64,000 bases of DNA. Origin: Cardiocondyla obscurior (Eukaryota; Arthropoda; Insecta; Hymenoptera; Formicidae). Position 1 is the stretch's first letter. Each line of letters starts with the position of its first letter. Positions 12,301-25,960 of this stretch are shown one piece after another. The notes under the pieces are model-generated. The model did not search any database and was not told the origin of the DNA. It worked only from the letters and a program-made list of their open reading frames with translations. The DNA is taken from contig NC_091886.1 in assembly GCF_019399895.1 (NCBI RefSeq), forward strand, positions 3,286,001 through 3,350,000, given 5' to 3'. The position numbers and the translations under genes are program-made.

Positions 12301-15300
12301 TTTTCATTCCGAATATAATCGCGCATTTAAAAATTAAAAGACAAAAAAAAATTAATTACTTTTCCGCGTTTATTCGTCGCGAGTCTATTCCAGAAAAATT
12401 TTCATCTTGACCAAAAGGACCGAAGCAAAATAAATCGTAGTTTTGAAATAACTCTGGAAAAACTGAACCGCGAGGAAAAATAACAGATATTATTTGAAGC
12501 ATGAATCCACATGGAAAGTTAATTAAATGCCGCGGCAATTAAATAGACAGTCAGCTCCGTAACAGTACCCTGGCAAAGGTTCGTCGTGACAAACTCGTCG
12601 TCGCGTTGTACGTTGAATCGTTCGCAGCGTGTATCAGCTGCGGAACTTCTTTTTTTATATTTTTTTTTTTTCCTCTCTTCGCCTGAGAATCGAGCGAGTG
12701 AACGGAGCACACATACACGCGTACACGTGCACTCTTGATTGGCGTCTAGACGTGCGTGAGTGCAATACGCGTGGGCGTTAATGGCGCTAACTTTTTTTCC
12801 CTTTTTCCGCGAAGCCGAAGTCGAGACCCTTCGACGAGTGATTATGATTAAATATCATCGACGACCCGCGACGAGACGTAGCGATATGCGCCGCACGCAC
12901 TCATACGCGCGTACACGACGCGATATACGCACACGTACGCAAAAAGGTCTGCGTACATACGCGCTGACCGGCGCTTCCTGCAGTTAACGACCTCGATCGC
13001 ATATAAATGCCCGGCTTAATCGTTTCGAAGTAAGACCGAAGGCCCCCAGCGTTTGATAAAGTACACGCTCGAGAGCGACGAAGCCGACGACGTGGCTTAG
13101 ACCCAAAAAGAGAGAAAAAAAGGGAAGGAAAAAAAAAAAAAAAAAAAAAAAGATTCGCTGAAGAGTAGCAATATGTCAATATCGCGGAATTGGAACAGTC
13201 GATATCTTGAAAGTAGAAATGTCATATATCATTGAGAACGTGCTTTTTCTTTATTCGCGGTGACGCAGATAGGTAGCAAACACCGCAACGAAGCCAATAG
13301 GTATATTTAAAAACGGTAAAATGTATTAACACACGCACCGTGGGGTATATACGCATTATGATACGGGTAATATGTTCTACTGCAATGCTACTATAATTGC
13401 GCTGGAATATTAATCCAAGTTAAATATTAAAATGGTTTATACACGTAATACGGTATCTTTTACTGTGCGCTTTAATCATTATTTGATTCAGCTTTCTTCA
13501 ATTACTCGAACGCTTTTAATCATCAGAACGTTAAACTAATTTAGCGATATTCTCTCTCAAAAATAACAATATAACTAGACGTAACGATCAAATAAAAAAG
13601 CAGCGCATTACAAAATGCAGCGTTTAAGTAAAAATATAACTTTTATTATAGCTTATAAATTATATGCCGCGAATTGCGTTTAAGTCTTCTCGAGGGAATA
13701 AAAATGTACTTCGATTTTGTTAAAAATATTTATCGACAAGATTTAATTTGCGATAAATTGCGAATTTTTATATTTATGCAAAATGCGATGTTTTTCCAGC
13801 AATTTTAGGAGAAACCTATACCTCGTTAACTATACGTTGCTACGATGAAGGGTCTCTAATAATTTGAACGCTAGGGGTAAGAGAAATGTCATCCTCTTCC
13901 ACGGTACGAAAATGCTTTCAGCATGATTAATGGCGACAAAATCATCGATTAATCCTCCCCGATATCGCGCCTCAGAAATCTTGTGTATATTCAATCATAG
14001 CCTTAGCTCAATCGCGATTTCCCTCGATAATAACCCTCAAAATATTAAAACAATGATAATCTTATTATACATCTCTAACCGTCAATCATAATATATTTTA
14101 ATTGTCGCCTAAATTAATAAAAAAAAAAAACCTAGTAACATTTTTAGTTCAAAAAAAAAATATATATATAATAATTAGACCAACTATTAACATTTATTCA
14201 AGTAAAATAAATTGTCTAAATTACGGAATAAAAATAAATCGTTAAAAATTAATTCTAATCGGAATAGAAATTAATTATTGGCATAATACCGTACAGTTAA
14301 CTACAACATTGTACAAATATCTTATCAAGTGTGCCATTCATTTAATAATTATGCCATTTGCAGGCAGAGATGAGTTTGAACATATACCGTACGTTTACAA
14401 ATGACTATTGCGCCGGAAATTTAGTTATCCAAACACGAAGATCGCGTTTATACGTAAATGTGAGCCGAGAGTCGGAAATAAGGATATTTAGTGCTAAATG
14501 AATAGTGCAAGTATGATCCACGAGCTCGGAGAGCATTCTCACCGTGCAGAGTTAACGTTAAATACAAACTGATTTAAAGGCGCGTTAATAAAATATCGCG
14601 CGGATAACCGTCGGGGTGAATTAGACGCGCGTACGTTTTCATGGGTATTATCGATGCTCCGTATCACCCTCGAAACATCCCTCGAAACGAGGGTGAATTC
14701 TCGCGGAGGTAGACGCACGAGAACAGGCGACTGGAAATGGTTTTCATGTTCGCTCGCAGGGGGAGGGAAGGAAGATACGAGGCGCAGGCGTCGCGACGCT
14801 TCGAGTATACGCGTGCAGCACACGCGTGTTGTAGTCGATAAGCTAAAGCGACTTTCGGGATCGACCGTCAGCGGCTCTTAGTCATCCACCTCGTGTCTGC
14901 ACGACATATAGAGGTACGTAGACGAGCGATATAGCACGAATAGAAACAGGGCGGTAGTCACCCACGACGCACGTACGCACGCACGAAACGTACAATAACG
15001 AGGCGAAACGAGGGAGTCGTTTGCTAATTCCGAGCACGTCTCCGTGAAGCACAAGTCGCGTGATACGCGAGGCTCAAACGCTGAAATCTTTACCTGTTAG
15101 ATAATGAACGAGATCTGAATTTCTCCCTTTTACCGACTTTACGTCAAATAAATATGTGAATTATTCGAATGAGAGAGAGTTCGGTTAAAATTTTAACGAA
15201 ATATATAAAAAAAAAAAAAAATATATATTATATATATCCAGATGATGCCAAAGTGTTAGTTAAATAATAAAGTTAAATAAAATAAACGCATTTTTTTAAG

Positions 15301-18300
15301 GAAACTAACTGAATTATTTTTAAAAATTGTCTTCTGGAAAAAATAAGTTTAATGCAGGTTCGGATTAATCATTCAACTTAGATTGGGGTTGTAATCTTAG
15401 AGTCGTACATTACAAGAATTCTAAATACTTTTTATTTTAATATTCTTAAGGTATGATCGAATCAGAGATTGCGTCGGAGTTCTTAATATTTCGTAAAGAG
15501 TAAGGGAGGGAAAATCTGCATTACCACCGTTAAGCTCGGTTCTGTATAGCGCGATGCACACGGAGATTCTCTGCAATCTCAGCGCCGGATTTACTCATCA
15601 TTCCCTCGTTTGCATATTTATGTTTGCCGATCGTCGACGAAGGTACACGCGTGATTATGGTGTTTGCGTAAGTAAATCTACAAATCGCGTACATTTCGCG
15701 AACTTTCCGTAATTATTCGCGCGCAAGTTATGCCCGACGGTTAATTCCGACTTCCATTCACATTCATCCACGGTCCGAAGAAGTTTCCGCAGAAGCCTCC
15801 GAGGAAACTAACTGACGGATGTGAATGCGTCTCGCGAAACGTAGTCGGATGCTTCTTGCGAGCGAAGCTGCATCGCGAATCAAGTTGAGAAAAGACCCGG
15901 CGGTTTTTAGCTGTCGAAATATTGAAAAGTTTATGCCGTTTGTTTAAATTAAACTTGACGATCGTCGATGTGCTTCGCGAAAAAAAGTAAGTTCTTAATT
16001 TTTTTAAACAGTTAAAATTTGAACTAATTTAGGGAGGAACAAAAAAACAAAAATTTTTATACCGTTCATTAAAATTTCTGTGGCAAAATTAGAACTTTTA
16101 ATTTTTCGCGTTTAAAATGTAGTTAAAAAATGTAAAACATAATTAGTAAAATAAAAAGTAAAAAAATTAAAATAGTATAATTAAGTAGTTAGGCTGTTAC
16201 AAATAACTTCGTTAATTGTTCATGCTAAACGTGTACGTCGGCGCGATACAAAACGTTGCAATTTAAACGTCAAGGATTAAATATAATCCCGACTGTTGAA
16301 TAACCACGCGATTGATCATTTTGTCAAGCGGATTTCGTCGCGGCCGGGCGGTAGAAAAACAAAACGACAGCGGCCGCGGTCTCTGTGTTCTAACTGCATT
16401 CTAACTGCAGCGCTTGCAATTGCGAAAGAGAGGATGAAATAGAGAAGCAAACTGACGTTCCACAAAACGTATAATAAACGGTGACCTCGACAGTGGAAAT
16501 TAATATATGGGCACGGCTAAAAGGAAATTCTACATGGAAATTCTAAGGATAATAGGAAAGTTAATGTGTGTCGCCGGGAGAGAGCAGAAACGCAACGGAA
16601 AATGAAACGCCGCGTGCATCCGAATGGCGACGAGCATTGCTCTTAATAAAGTGCGAACAAACGGAGGCCGTAACTCATACGGCCGTAACTCAAAACTCTG
16701 ATGCGTATATTAATTAAGAGATTTCAAAAGATTATAATTTTTAAGTATTGTTCTTTAAACCGGTAAATTAAAATATATGCGCCAAACGTTAAATCACGAA
16801 TAATATTAAATCAGTTGAAGAAATAAAGTAGCAAAAATAAATAAGAAATCGGAAGTAAATTTAAAAGAAAATTGGAATATCAATAAATTACTTGGGTACA
16901 CCTGAATCTCTATACGATAAATCCGACGAGAATTTCGAACTTAGATTTAAAGGCTATTCTTGTAACAAAACGCTCAATCGTTCGAGGAAACAAAGGAAAA
17001 TCTCTGTTTAAGTTACATTTCTTTCCCAATGGAATTTGCTGCGAAAGCAAATCCCGAAAGTTCCGCTCCGAAAATTTCACGGTGGCCGTGGGGACCCGGA
17101 TCTGTTTCGTCATTTCGATAGCATCGACTCGCGGGGGGTAGTGAAAATGCGTCGCGGAAAAGAAAGAATTTGCGACGCGCGAGCGTTAGTAGAAATGCAT
17201 TTTATCTTACCGCTCCTGCCGGAGAATGCAAACGAAATGCAGTAAGTGAATGCAAAAGCAACACGATTTGTCGAGCGAATCAGCCGAATAGAAATATACT
17301 CTTTTTATCCTTTCCTTTTTCCTTCCGCCCGAGCTGCAGCGGCAAAAGATACACCCTGTTTCCACGATCGGAAAGGAAGGTCGGAATTATTCCCGATAGC
17401 GCTCTCGATACGGTCTCGTCTCTTTTCCTTCCTGACGCGAAACTACATACGAGTCTCTGACTGTATCAAGTTGCGAAGGCCGACAAATAGCTTTCAAAAA
17501 AATTAGATTCGCGGATGCTGATCGATGACGGGACGCGCGCTCTAGAAAAGTTTGTTTTGCTATGCACTTAAATTACGCCTGAGTATCCGGAATACTTTTA
17601 AAATCATCCCATTTAGCAAACACGACTCGGGCGGGCGTAATGAATCCGATTACGTCCGTAACGTGGCAAATTATTTCACATATTAAATTGAATTAATGTC
17701 ATAGTCAATCAAGGTATTATAATAAATAAAAAAAAAAGAGAGGGAGAAAGAGAGAAAGAAAAGGAGATACAAAATCAGACACTTTAACCGCGGCAGCAAC
17801 TACTAGACGATATACAGAAATATCCTTACGAGATATCTCGAAAAGTTATATAGAAACAATTGAAGACATAATAAACGTATCATGTACTGTGTTCGTCGGA
17901 AATGCACCAAATGTATAACGTATCCAATAGCGGAAATGCATTTTCTCAACTAACATTCTCAAAAACAAACGCGTTACGAGACGTTAAGAGAAAAATCTAC
18001 AACGTGCACGTATTTTCCATAAACATTTTTTTACATTCAATCTACTACGAGAACTTGTACTTTTTTTTATTGAAATCATAACATCGTAACGTTAATCGAG
18101 TTATTATTTTTATTCTTGCACGAGGGAAATGGTTTATCGTCGAGTCTTGTTAAAAAATTACGTTTATCTGTTTGAGTCTATATAGCGAAAAAAACAAAAT
18201 TCTTTTCTAATACAAAGCATAAAAGTATAAAGTTAATTTTAACATAAAATACAATAATTTTTTTTCTGTGAATTTGACCCAAGCGGGCTGTACGTTTAAT

Positions 18301-19404
18301 TAGTAATTCTCTTTAATTTCAGGACAGTTTTTAAATAATAGAATATAATAAATTTGTTAATCAAATATAAAAAAGAGCCGCGTCGGTAGCGCGAGGAGAT
18401 AAGATTTTTAGTTACTAAATGTAGTCGCGGTGGAATTAATGATACTGTGCGTACATTGCGTTCCGCGGCATTAACTTTTTCCGTTGGTTTCGTGCACGGC
18501 TTTATTGCGTTATTAATGACTGGTAAAAGAACGAGGGTAGCAACAAACTGGCTACGTAACAACTTTATAGTCTCCATTTTGCAAAAAAAAAAAAGAAAAA
18601 AAAAAAGGAAAAAAAGAGATATATTTTCAAGGATTCGCTTCACATATTACTAATGAAAGTCGTAGATTTGTTAACTTGATTGATGTTTCTCGTTGAATGT
18701 ACGTGATCGTCTGCACCTGTGTTCGTGACAATTATCCCCGTTAATTATCAAATTCCATTTGGCTGTACACGAGAAGCGAGAAACGTATGAATTTACAGTC
18801 GCGCAACCGGCCAATAGAGAGAATTCATTACGTCGAGAATTTTTGCGCCGGAGCAAAGGACTACGCAGCAGGACTTACAATGTCGCGGCAAGTTAACACA
18901 GGTCCGCAAAAGTAGCGAGAATTAATTGCACCCTGTGATACTTTAAGGTCTTAATACCGCGCAATTTTTTTTTTTTTTTTTTTACAAAAGCGGAGAGGAT
19001 AGTAGTTTTTCCAGTCTCTCTCTCTCCCTCTTCTTTTTAAACTGCTTAATGTAATTTACGTAACTTCTCTGAAGCTCGAGCACGATTATAATTCAACTTG
19101 GAATTGTATTAATTCAGTTCTCTTTTTATTTCATAATGAAAAATCTTTGTGACTTTTGATATTTTTTTTCGCGAAATATATTTCGAGTTATTTATTATAA
19201 GGCGATGATAGTCCTGTTTACCGATAACGCTGCGATTTTGTCGGGGAACTGTAATAGTATACGTGAAATACATAAAGAACAACGTTATTAAATATTATCA
19301 CACGTGCATCGCCGGGCGGTAAAGACACATCTTGTCCATCACATCTCCTTTCTTTCTTTCTTTCTCCTCTCAATGTAGATGATAATAATAAAATATCCAC
19401 TCAC
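12301..19404. other. Gene-free stretch, downstream side of the signal-peptide exon
   Basis: If the signal-peptide exon at 19405-19512 is real, this stretch is probably its first intron, at least in part. I found no later exon that joins it in phase 0 with good borders. GC-rich pockets occur at about 12700-13090, 14540-15080 and 17040-17510. The 14.9-kb pocket contains a plus-strand donor-like AGAG/GTACGT at 14907-14916. A T-rich run lies at 18966-18983. Confidence 0.4.
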
Positions 19405-19512
19405 CACTTTGTCGTCCGCGTAAATGATCGAAGATCCCGGCGCTCCGTTGACGAGCACAGCGAGAAAGACGGCGACGGCTACGTGGCGTATCATCTTCAC
19501 GACGAAGCACAT
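19405..19512 (-). CDS. First coding exon with signal peptide, gene unidentified
   Basis: An ATG at 19512-19510 opens 36 codons that end exactly at a consensus donor (GTG/GTGAGT, donor at 19404-19399), giving a phase-0 exon. A second in-frame Met is residue 7. From there the peptide reads as a classical secretion signal: a basic start (M-I-R-H), a hydrophobic core V-A-V-A-V-F-L-A-V-L-V, then N-G-A-P-G-S-S as a plausible cleavage region, followed by the start of a mature chain (I-I-Y-A-D-D-K-V). The product is therefore probably secreted or a type I membrane protein. The rest of the gene must lie to the left behind a long intron and is not identified. The GC-rich sequence at 19513-20100 would be its 5' UTR and promoter. 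The long plus-strand frame over the same bases (19424-19846) is the complementary shadow. Confidence 0.5.
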
Positions 19513-22500
19513 CTGTCCAGCTTCTCGAAGATCACCAACACGATTTGCTACACTCGCGAGAGAGACCGGTACTCTCTATGATCGCGGAAAAGTTTCACGC
19601 AAACTCAATAACGATAAACCGCACTATATCGAAGTCGAACTTCCCCCCCGGGATCACACACCGCTATCGGCTATCGACATCTCTTCAAATCCCTTCGGAA
19701 AATTCGTGGAATATTCGTACGAAGATAAGAATTCCGCCGGCGATGTCGAGTTTCCTGGAGGTAGCCAAGGCGCACGTAGCAGAAAAGATCGAGTTTCAAT
19801 TCGTCGATCTATCAGATTTTATATATATAATTTTTTCCCTTCGTGATTTTCACAAAATGTCGACGCGATCGAATTAAAGAATCCACGGAACGAATCGAAG
19901 TCTCTTCGAGACGGTTGAAGCGCGGCGTAATTCGAGTAAAAAGTCTCACCAAATAATATCTCAGTCGTACAGGAATCGTTAGATCCTGATCTCCTCGAAA
20001 TGTTCACAAAGTGCCAATTATCTAGAATATTAATATCCGTTGATCGTATCTTCTCGAGTGTACGCACATATCGCTACGGTTACTTGTCGATTGCACACGA
20101 GCCAAATTATGTTTCAATAATAGACGCCGCGCCGCGTAATCCGCTCAAAGGACTTGCAAAATAATTCACGACGGCGAAACGACCCGTCGCGATCGATATA
20201 TTCGTGTTTTCTCGAATGATTGCCCGCCAGACCAGTGTTCATCGATAAATGATTAGGTTTCGCGATTAGAATGCCGGATCGACGATTAGGATGCTCGCGT
20301 GACTGAACATCGTTTATGTTTAACGTCCACGTCTTCAATGACGACTTTAGCGGTTTTTCCCCCTCACTATACGGTCGTTCCCTTCCACCGGCGAGTGCTT
20401 CTTCTGCCTTCCTTTTTTTTTTTTCCTCTCTTTTTTTCCCCACTTCTGCTGTGTCTTCCGCTTCGTACGTGTCAGCTAGCCGCAATTATGATAATTAATA
20501 AATGCTTTTTCCTTTTCGCGAATCGACCAACTTTTGTCAACTTATTAGTCTTGTGCCGCCCGCGGCGATGATGACGGTGGCAACGATTCGCGGCTTCGTA
20601 CTTTCCTCCAAATTCGGGCCTGCCAGCGGCTGCCATCCGCCGACCTGATAACAAAAATTATAAAGAAAATTATTGCGGATCACTTTCATTACAATATTAC
20701 GCTTGTAACCATAATTTACTTAACTCTTTAACTTTTTTTATTCTAAATAATCCGTCCGCGTGTTTATGATATTAATTTAAAGTTTTCCGCAAAGCGCTTC
20801 TCGTTCGGTAAATTAAATCCCGTATATAACTTGGAGGAATAAAGTCCGAGAGGACCTACTAATTTACCTACAAAATTTACTGACTTAAATAGCACGGTAA
20901 TAAGATCCCGAATTAAAATTTTATGGAAACCATAGGATCGGATTTGATTAAAAGATGGGATAAATGTTAAACGCGAGGCATTATAGAGATAGTATCATTG
21001 TTACACGATGAAGAGAAAATAAAAAGAATCTCGGGGTACGAATCGAGATTCAGCCTCAATGGAAACTGTCTGAAGGGATGTGGGGGCCAAAAAAATATGC
21101 AAACTTCATCGGACCTTTTAGTTCCGAGTACGGTTCCAGAAGAACTATTGGACGATTCGCGCGAAACAGTGCTCTTTTGTATTCGGTAGATAAACGAGAT
21201 TGCCAGACTTAATGGTCCCGAAGAGCCCAGATTTCTCGTCATCTTTGTAAAATATCAAAAGAACCGGGAGAGAAAGACGAAGATCAAGCTTGAATATCAG
21301 CCAAGTGAGAGTCATCCGAAAAAGAATATCACGGATTTATATATGAATCAGAAATTCCGTGACGCATGCATGAAAGTTAATCGATGTCGCAAAGTCGCAA
21401 TGCATGTACGAGATATTTCGAAAGTTATAATTTAAATTGCGGATGCAAGATAAATTATTTTCAATTGAAGCAATAAATATAAAAGAAATATAATTAGATT
21501 TCGATGACGAAAGAGTTCCACGTTTTGGAATTTCACGTTTACATATTTTGGAGAACAGTAAAATTGTGACATTGTCACGCTATGCATTCGAGAATAAGCT
21601 GAGCAGCCCTCTTGAAGAGGATATTAAGAAAACGTTAAGATAAATAACAAATTAGTTTAAAGAACATAATTACATCTCTCCCTCGGATTAAAGTTGCGCG
21701 TACGCTTGATGAGAATTTCGTTTGGTTCATTTCATTTAATGTGCCTTCGTGGTTAATTCCAGTGCACTTTAGGCTGATTACTTAGCTTACGTTCAAATTA
21801 AAATTTAATCTTAACTTTAAATTTTACAATTTTGATTATTTAATGCTAGATGCAAAGAAATTAAGAAAATTCATAAAACTGCCTTTTTTTTTCTTTTTTT
21901 CTTTTCTTTTTTTTACAAAATTACATTCGTCGTGGATTCTCGCGACACAAATTTATATCGATTACTGAATTGTAACGCACGATTCTCATTCACGCGATAA
22001 TATACATACGATAAATAGGCCGTTAACGTGTTAAAGCGCGAAAGTTCACGCGAGTTATCTTACGAAGGACGCGAAAACGCAAAAGACGAAGCCAAGCCGG
22101 ATCAAGAAATAAAGCAGAAAAAGATCGTGATCGTCGATGAGTAGAAAAATGCCGGGAACGAGGACGTGAGATAAAGGAAAGCCGATTGGAATGGCGACCG
22201 GAAACCGGAAGAAGATCACACGCGGAGCCGAAAGAACGAGAGGATCGTTATCGCCGGGAACGTGCCAACGCGAGCTGGCTGACCTCGTTTCGTCGTCATG
22301 TCTCGATAATCGCCGGCATTCTTCACCGACTGCCTGCCTTCCCTGTCTGTGACATGTTCGCCATTTTCATCTTATGTCTCTAACCAATTTTTCTCCGCGA
22401 CTCGATTATCCGACAAAATAAATAAGTTCTACGCGATCAGACTTGAGCAAGACCGTTCAACACTTCCGCGATCTAGCGAGAAACCGCAAAATTCTAAATA

Positions 22501-25500
22501 TATTTCCGATTAAGTATAAAGATTGTACAAAATGTACAATTCTATTTAAAAAAAAAAGACAAAAGACCTATTTTCTTAAAAAAAGACTAAAAATTAATTG
22601 GCTAGTTAGAGAATATTAAAATTAATAACACAAATATTTTAAGAGCTCGAGAATACGAATATTATTCTTTAGTCGGGACTTTGAAGGTAATTTCTGTAAA
22701 ATAGATTTTCTAAATTGCATTAAAGACAGGTAGAACGCAATTGAATGGACTGCGCAATCTTCTTATCAGGGCATTGACGCGAGTCTTTCTTTCTTTCTTT
22801 CTTTCCATGGTAAACATAAGAGATAGAAGACCGCGAGGACAAGAAAAGAAAGAAACTCGGCCAAAGACCCTGATAAGATGCATCAAAGCAATTTTTATTC
22901 GAGCAATCTCTTTCGATCGTCAAAACTAGATTCCCACTTAAACAATTTTACTTAAAATCACAAATTATTTAAGACAATTCCAAATAATTTTAAAAAAAGA
23001 AACCAGCTTATTCGACTAAACCTATTGACTTGAATAAAATTTTAAAAAGTAAAAAATAATATTAAAACAATCATATTTTAGCATAAAATCGATTACGCGT
23101 AAAGAATAAGAAGCAAATTAATATACTGACTCCAGGGATACGCTCACTTTGACGTAGATTAAGAAAAAAAAAACCGCGCAATTAATTAAGAGGGAATTAT
23201 TTCGTGGAAACAAATAACATTTGTGTAATTACTTATAACTAAGTTTAAGCGAGAATACACGATAAAAAGCAGCGAAGTCGCGAGACGAAATACAACAGCG
23301 ATAACGCATTATACGTACATACATGCACAACGCCACATAACACTATTATCGGTAGATATTAAACGTCTTTTTAGTTTCGCACACGAAGGAAGTTTTTAAA
23401 TGCTCGCTCTCGTAATCTATTGACCAAATAAATTACACCGTCGTGTAGATCCAACGCATCTTCTCAATTCGCTCTCGTATCTGACTAACCAGGCAAAAAT
23501 CTGTGCAGTTAAAACCGCGTGTTCCAGAATTTCTTGTTTTCAAAAAAAAAAAAAAGAAAAAAAGAGAGAAAAAGAAAAACGCTGTCAGTAAAAGAAAGAA
23601 TAAGAGAAAGAAAGAGAGAAAATCGGCCATGATGCTTCTACTACCCACTCGTGCGGATATTTTCTGAATCGTATAAAGGTCTTTCCCTCTTATCTTCGCA
23701 TTCAACGCTTTGCAATGCCGCTCGACAATCATATTTCAAAACGTGTATCGAAATTATATCTGAAGGACTTGGCAAATATAGAAATTTTATGCAGCTTCCA
23801 CGCGACTGCCTACGTCAATTTATTCTTCTTATTTCAATCAGGCAATTATAAAACATTTTTATCAGACGAAGGCGGTGTTATATACGTTTCCTTACATTTT
23901 TATACCCGTGATATCTACGTTCATTCGTCTGTTTCTATGTTTGAAATTAAATTATATATTTTTCAAATAATATTTTACGTATCATCAAACATTTGCATTC
24001 TTAAGGGAAAGATAGAGCATACTTCGGGGAGAACATACGCGAAGCTATGTAGTACAGTGGTATATTATAGATCGCGAGTTCTCCTAACCGAGCCATCTAT
24101 CTGCCTGCATTAAAGTTGTACTCGTTTCTTGAACCTAGACCGTGAAATATATCGCGCGCACCTTGCGGCATGAATCAACCTGGCCGGCACTCAGGGGGTT
24201 TTCCGGAGCGCGGACTAGCGCAAATAATTCACTCCGTATGCTAATCGCGTCTAAATCGGTACATCGATGACTCGCTCCGGCACGCTGCGTAGAACTCGTA
24301 AGGTATCAAAACTGTATCGAAGACAATGTTGCGTTGCAGCGTGACTTATTGTTAATAACGAATTTCTATCGTTTGACTTTGGAAGTTTCTCTTTTCCACT
24401 TACGTCGCGCATCAATGTAATACCTAGCAATACCTATTTGCTCATTCAGAACTTAATTACGTTTCAATAATTAAACGTTATTTATTAACTGATTTTGTAA
24501 ACCTAGCTTTAAATAATTTTACCGATAATTAAGTTTGCACGCGTTCCCCTCTCCCTCCCCCCACCCGAGTCTTTAATTAATTACGCTAAGTAGCTTTGGA
24601 ATCACGTTTAAGATTGGAATTCTATTAAAAGGGAAATAACTAAACAAATTAAAAATTAACTACGGAGCAAGACTTCACAGTTCCCGTTTGTGTTTCTAAA
24701 ATTTAAATAATCCGATGCGCTCGTTTAATTTGCAATGATTATTGATTCTCTGTATTAAAATGTGTACATCTGTTTGCCTTTAAAATCGAATATAGTTTCA
24801 GAAATACTTGACAGAATTATAGACAGATTTTCATATATATTTTTCGTGTTATATTAAATTTTTTTCTTCTTTTTTTTTTTTAATAAATTTTCCTTCACTA
24901 CGCATTGACAGAAATTCTATTTCGCGTTTGAAAATTTCGTTGCCTACTTTTTTTTTTTTGCAAATATTGATTTGAACTAAATTCTTGTCATCGGTAAACT
25001 GTTTTTATTTGGGGGAAGCTAAGCTTTGGTTTTGGCTGGCAATTTTAAAACGTGACATGGCACAGTTCGCAACATGTCCTCTGTCTGAAAAAAGTTTGAT
25101 CCCAAATTCAAGCGTCGCCGCATCGTGCGCTTCCGCTCGCACACACATCGCCGTTATACACCAAAAAAAAAAAAAAGAAAAAAAAAATCCAGCATGTATC
25201 GTTCCTCGTTTCCGTTCCCTTCTCCTCTCCCACGCGTTTAGACATGCGTTTATACATGCGCACATTTATATGCGCACTATTTTTGTATCCCTCATCATTA
25301 TTCGACTCGATATAAAGATTACCGTTATTCTCGATCACGAAATTTACCGCTACACATATAATCCCTTTATGAAAATGTCTATTTTTATTTAAAATTTAAA
25401 AAGTTCTTCAACGCAAATAATTATGCAAAGCTCTACATGCAAATTTCTACACATTTAATTATTCTACCAGAATTTTAAATTACGTTCTCTAATAATAATA

Positions 25501-25690
25501 AAAAAAAAAGAACTCGTTAAAAAAATCGAAAAATTAATTTATGCACTTGACAAAATTAAAAAAAAAAACTAAATTTTTTAAAACAACACTCGAGGTTCTA
25601 TCCTTACAAAACAAAATTATCTGCTCGAACACGAACATGTTCGTCGCTGATCTAAACGTACAGCGATAACCACCGCGTCTCGAAATCAGA
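19513..25690. other. Probable 5' UTR/promoter pocket, then gene-free DNA
   Basis: Positions 19513 to about 20650 are GC-richer than average and probably hold the leader and promoter of the minus-strand signal-peptide gene. The remainder is AT-rich with a GC pocket at about 22020-22390. It contains a hairpin (22761-22878), a TTTC microsatellite inside that hairpin, and a 132-codon AT-rich frame (23715-24113, +) for which I see no support beyond its length. Confidence 0.4.
22761..22878. repeat. Imperfect inverted repeat (long hairpin)
   Basis: Perfect 11-bp arms TCTTATCAGGG (22761-22771) and its complement (22868-22878) are followed inward by imperfect arms, GAGTCTTTCTTTC (from 22781) and GAAAGAAACTC (to 22858). 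They enclose a loop of about 45 bases. A (TTTC) microsatellite lies in the left arm at about 22785-22805. It could be a hairpin RNA precursor or a remnant of an inverted-repeat element; neither can be shown from sequence. Confidence 0.55.
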
Positions 25691-25930
25691 CTAATTATCC
25701 AGTACGTTGGCAAGCGGTAATATTGCTATTGCACCGAGGAACTGTTTCATCGTCAGACAAAGCTTGAGAACGTACAATGCTGCAATCGCTGCGGTACGCG
25801 CTATCATCTCCGCGCCGCCGCCGATGAGGATGACATTTCCTGCTCCTGGCAGCGAGATCAATCGCGTCAATCCCAAAAGGATCGCGTATACACACTCGTG
25901 CACCCCTTTCGGAGAGAGAAGCACCCACAT
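25691..25930 (-). CDS. Possible 3' exon encoding a hydrophobic C-terminus
   Basis: A minus-strand frame of up to 79 codons ends in TAG at 25693-25691. It is unusually hydrophobic for non-coding DNA. Two membrane-segment-like stretches are visible: one around V-Y-A-I-L-L-G-L and I-S-L-P-G-A-G-N-V-I-L-I-G-G-G, and a second around T-A-A-I-A-A-L-Y-V-L ending in F-L-G-A-I-A-I-L-P-L-A-N-V-L-D-N. A pyrimidine-rich acceptor-like site (CTTCTCTCTCCGAAAG) lies just inside the frame. The pocket is CpG-rich and other frames are also open, so chance is a real alternative. I recognise no family. Confidence 0.22.
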   Translation of the reverse strand: MWVLLSPKGVHECVYAILLGLTRLISLPGAGNVILIGGGAEMIARTAAIAALYVLKLCLTMKQFLGAIAILPLANVLDN

Positions 25931-25960
25931 GCGAACAGCGCGCCGCGTGCCGCGCGACTG

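Noticed and set aside
14539..14881. Open frames on both strands around 14.7 kb with donor-like sites
   Set aside because: CpG-rich pocket; neither frame shows a start plus splice pattern that holds together.
19424..19846. 140-codon plus-strand frame
   Set aside because: Lies opposite the minus-strand signal-peptide exon and its probable 5' UTR; composition is that of a shadow frame.
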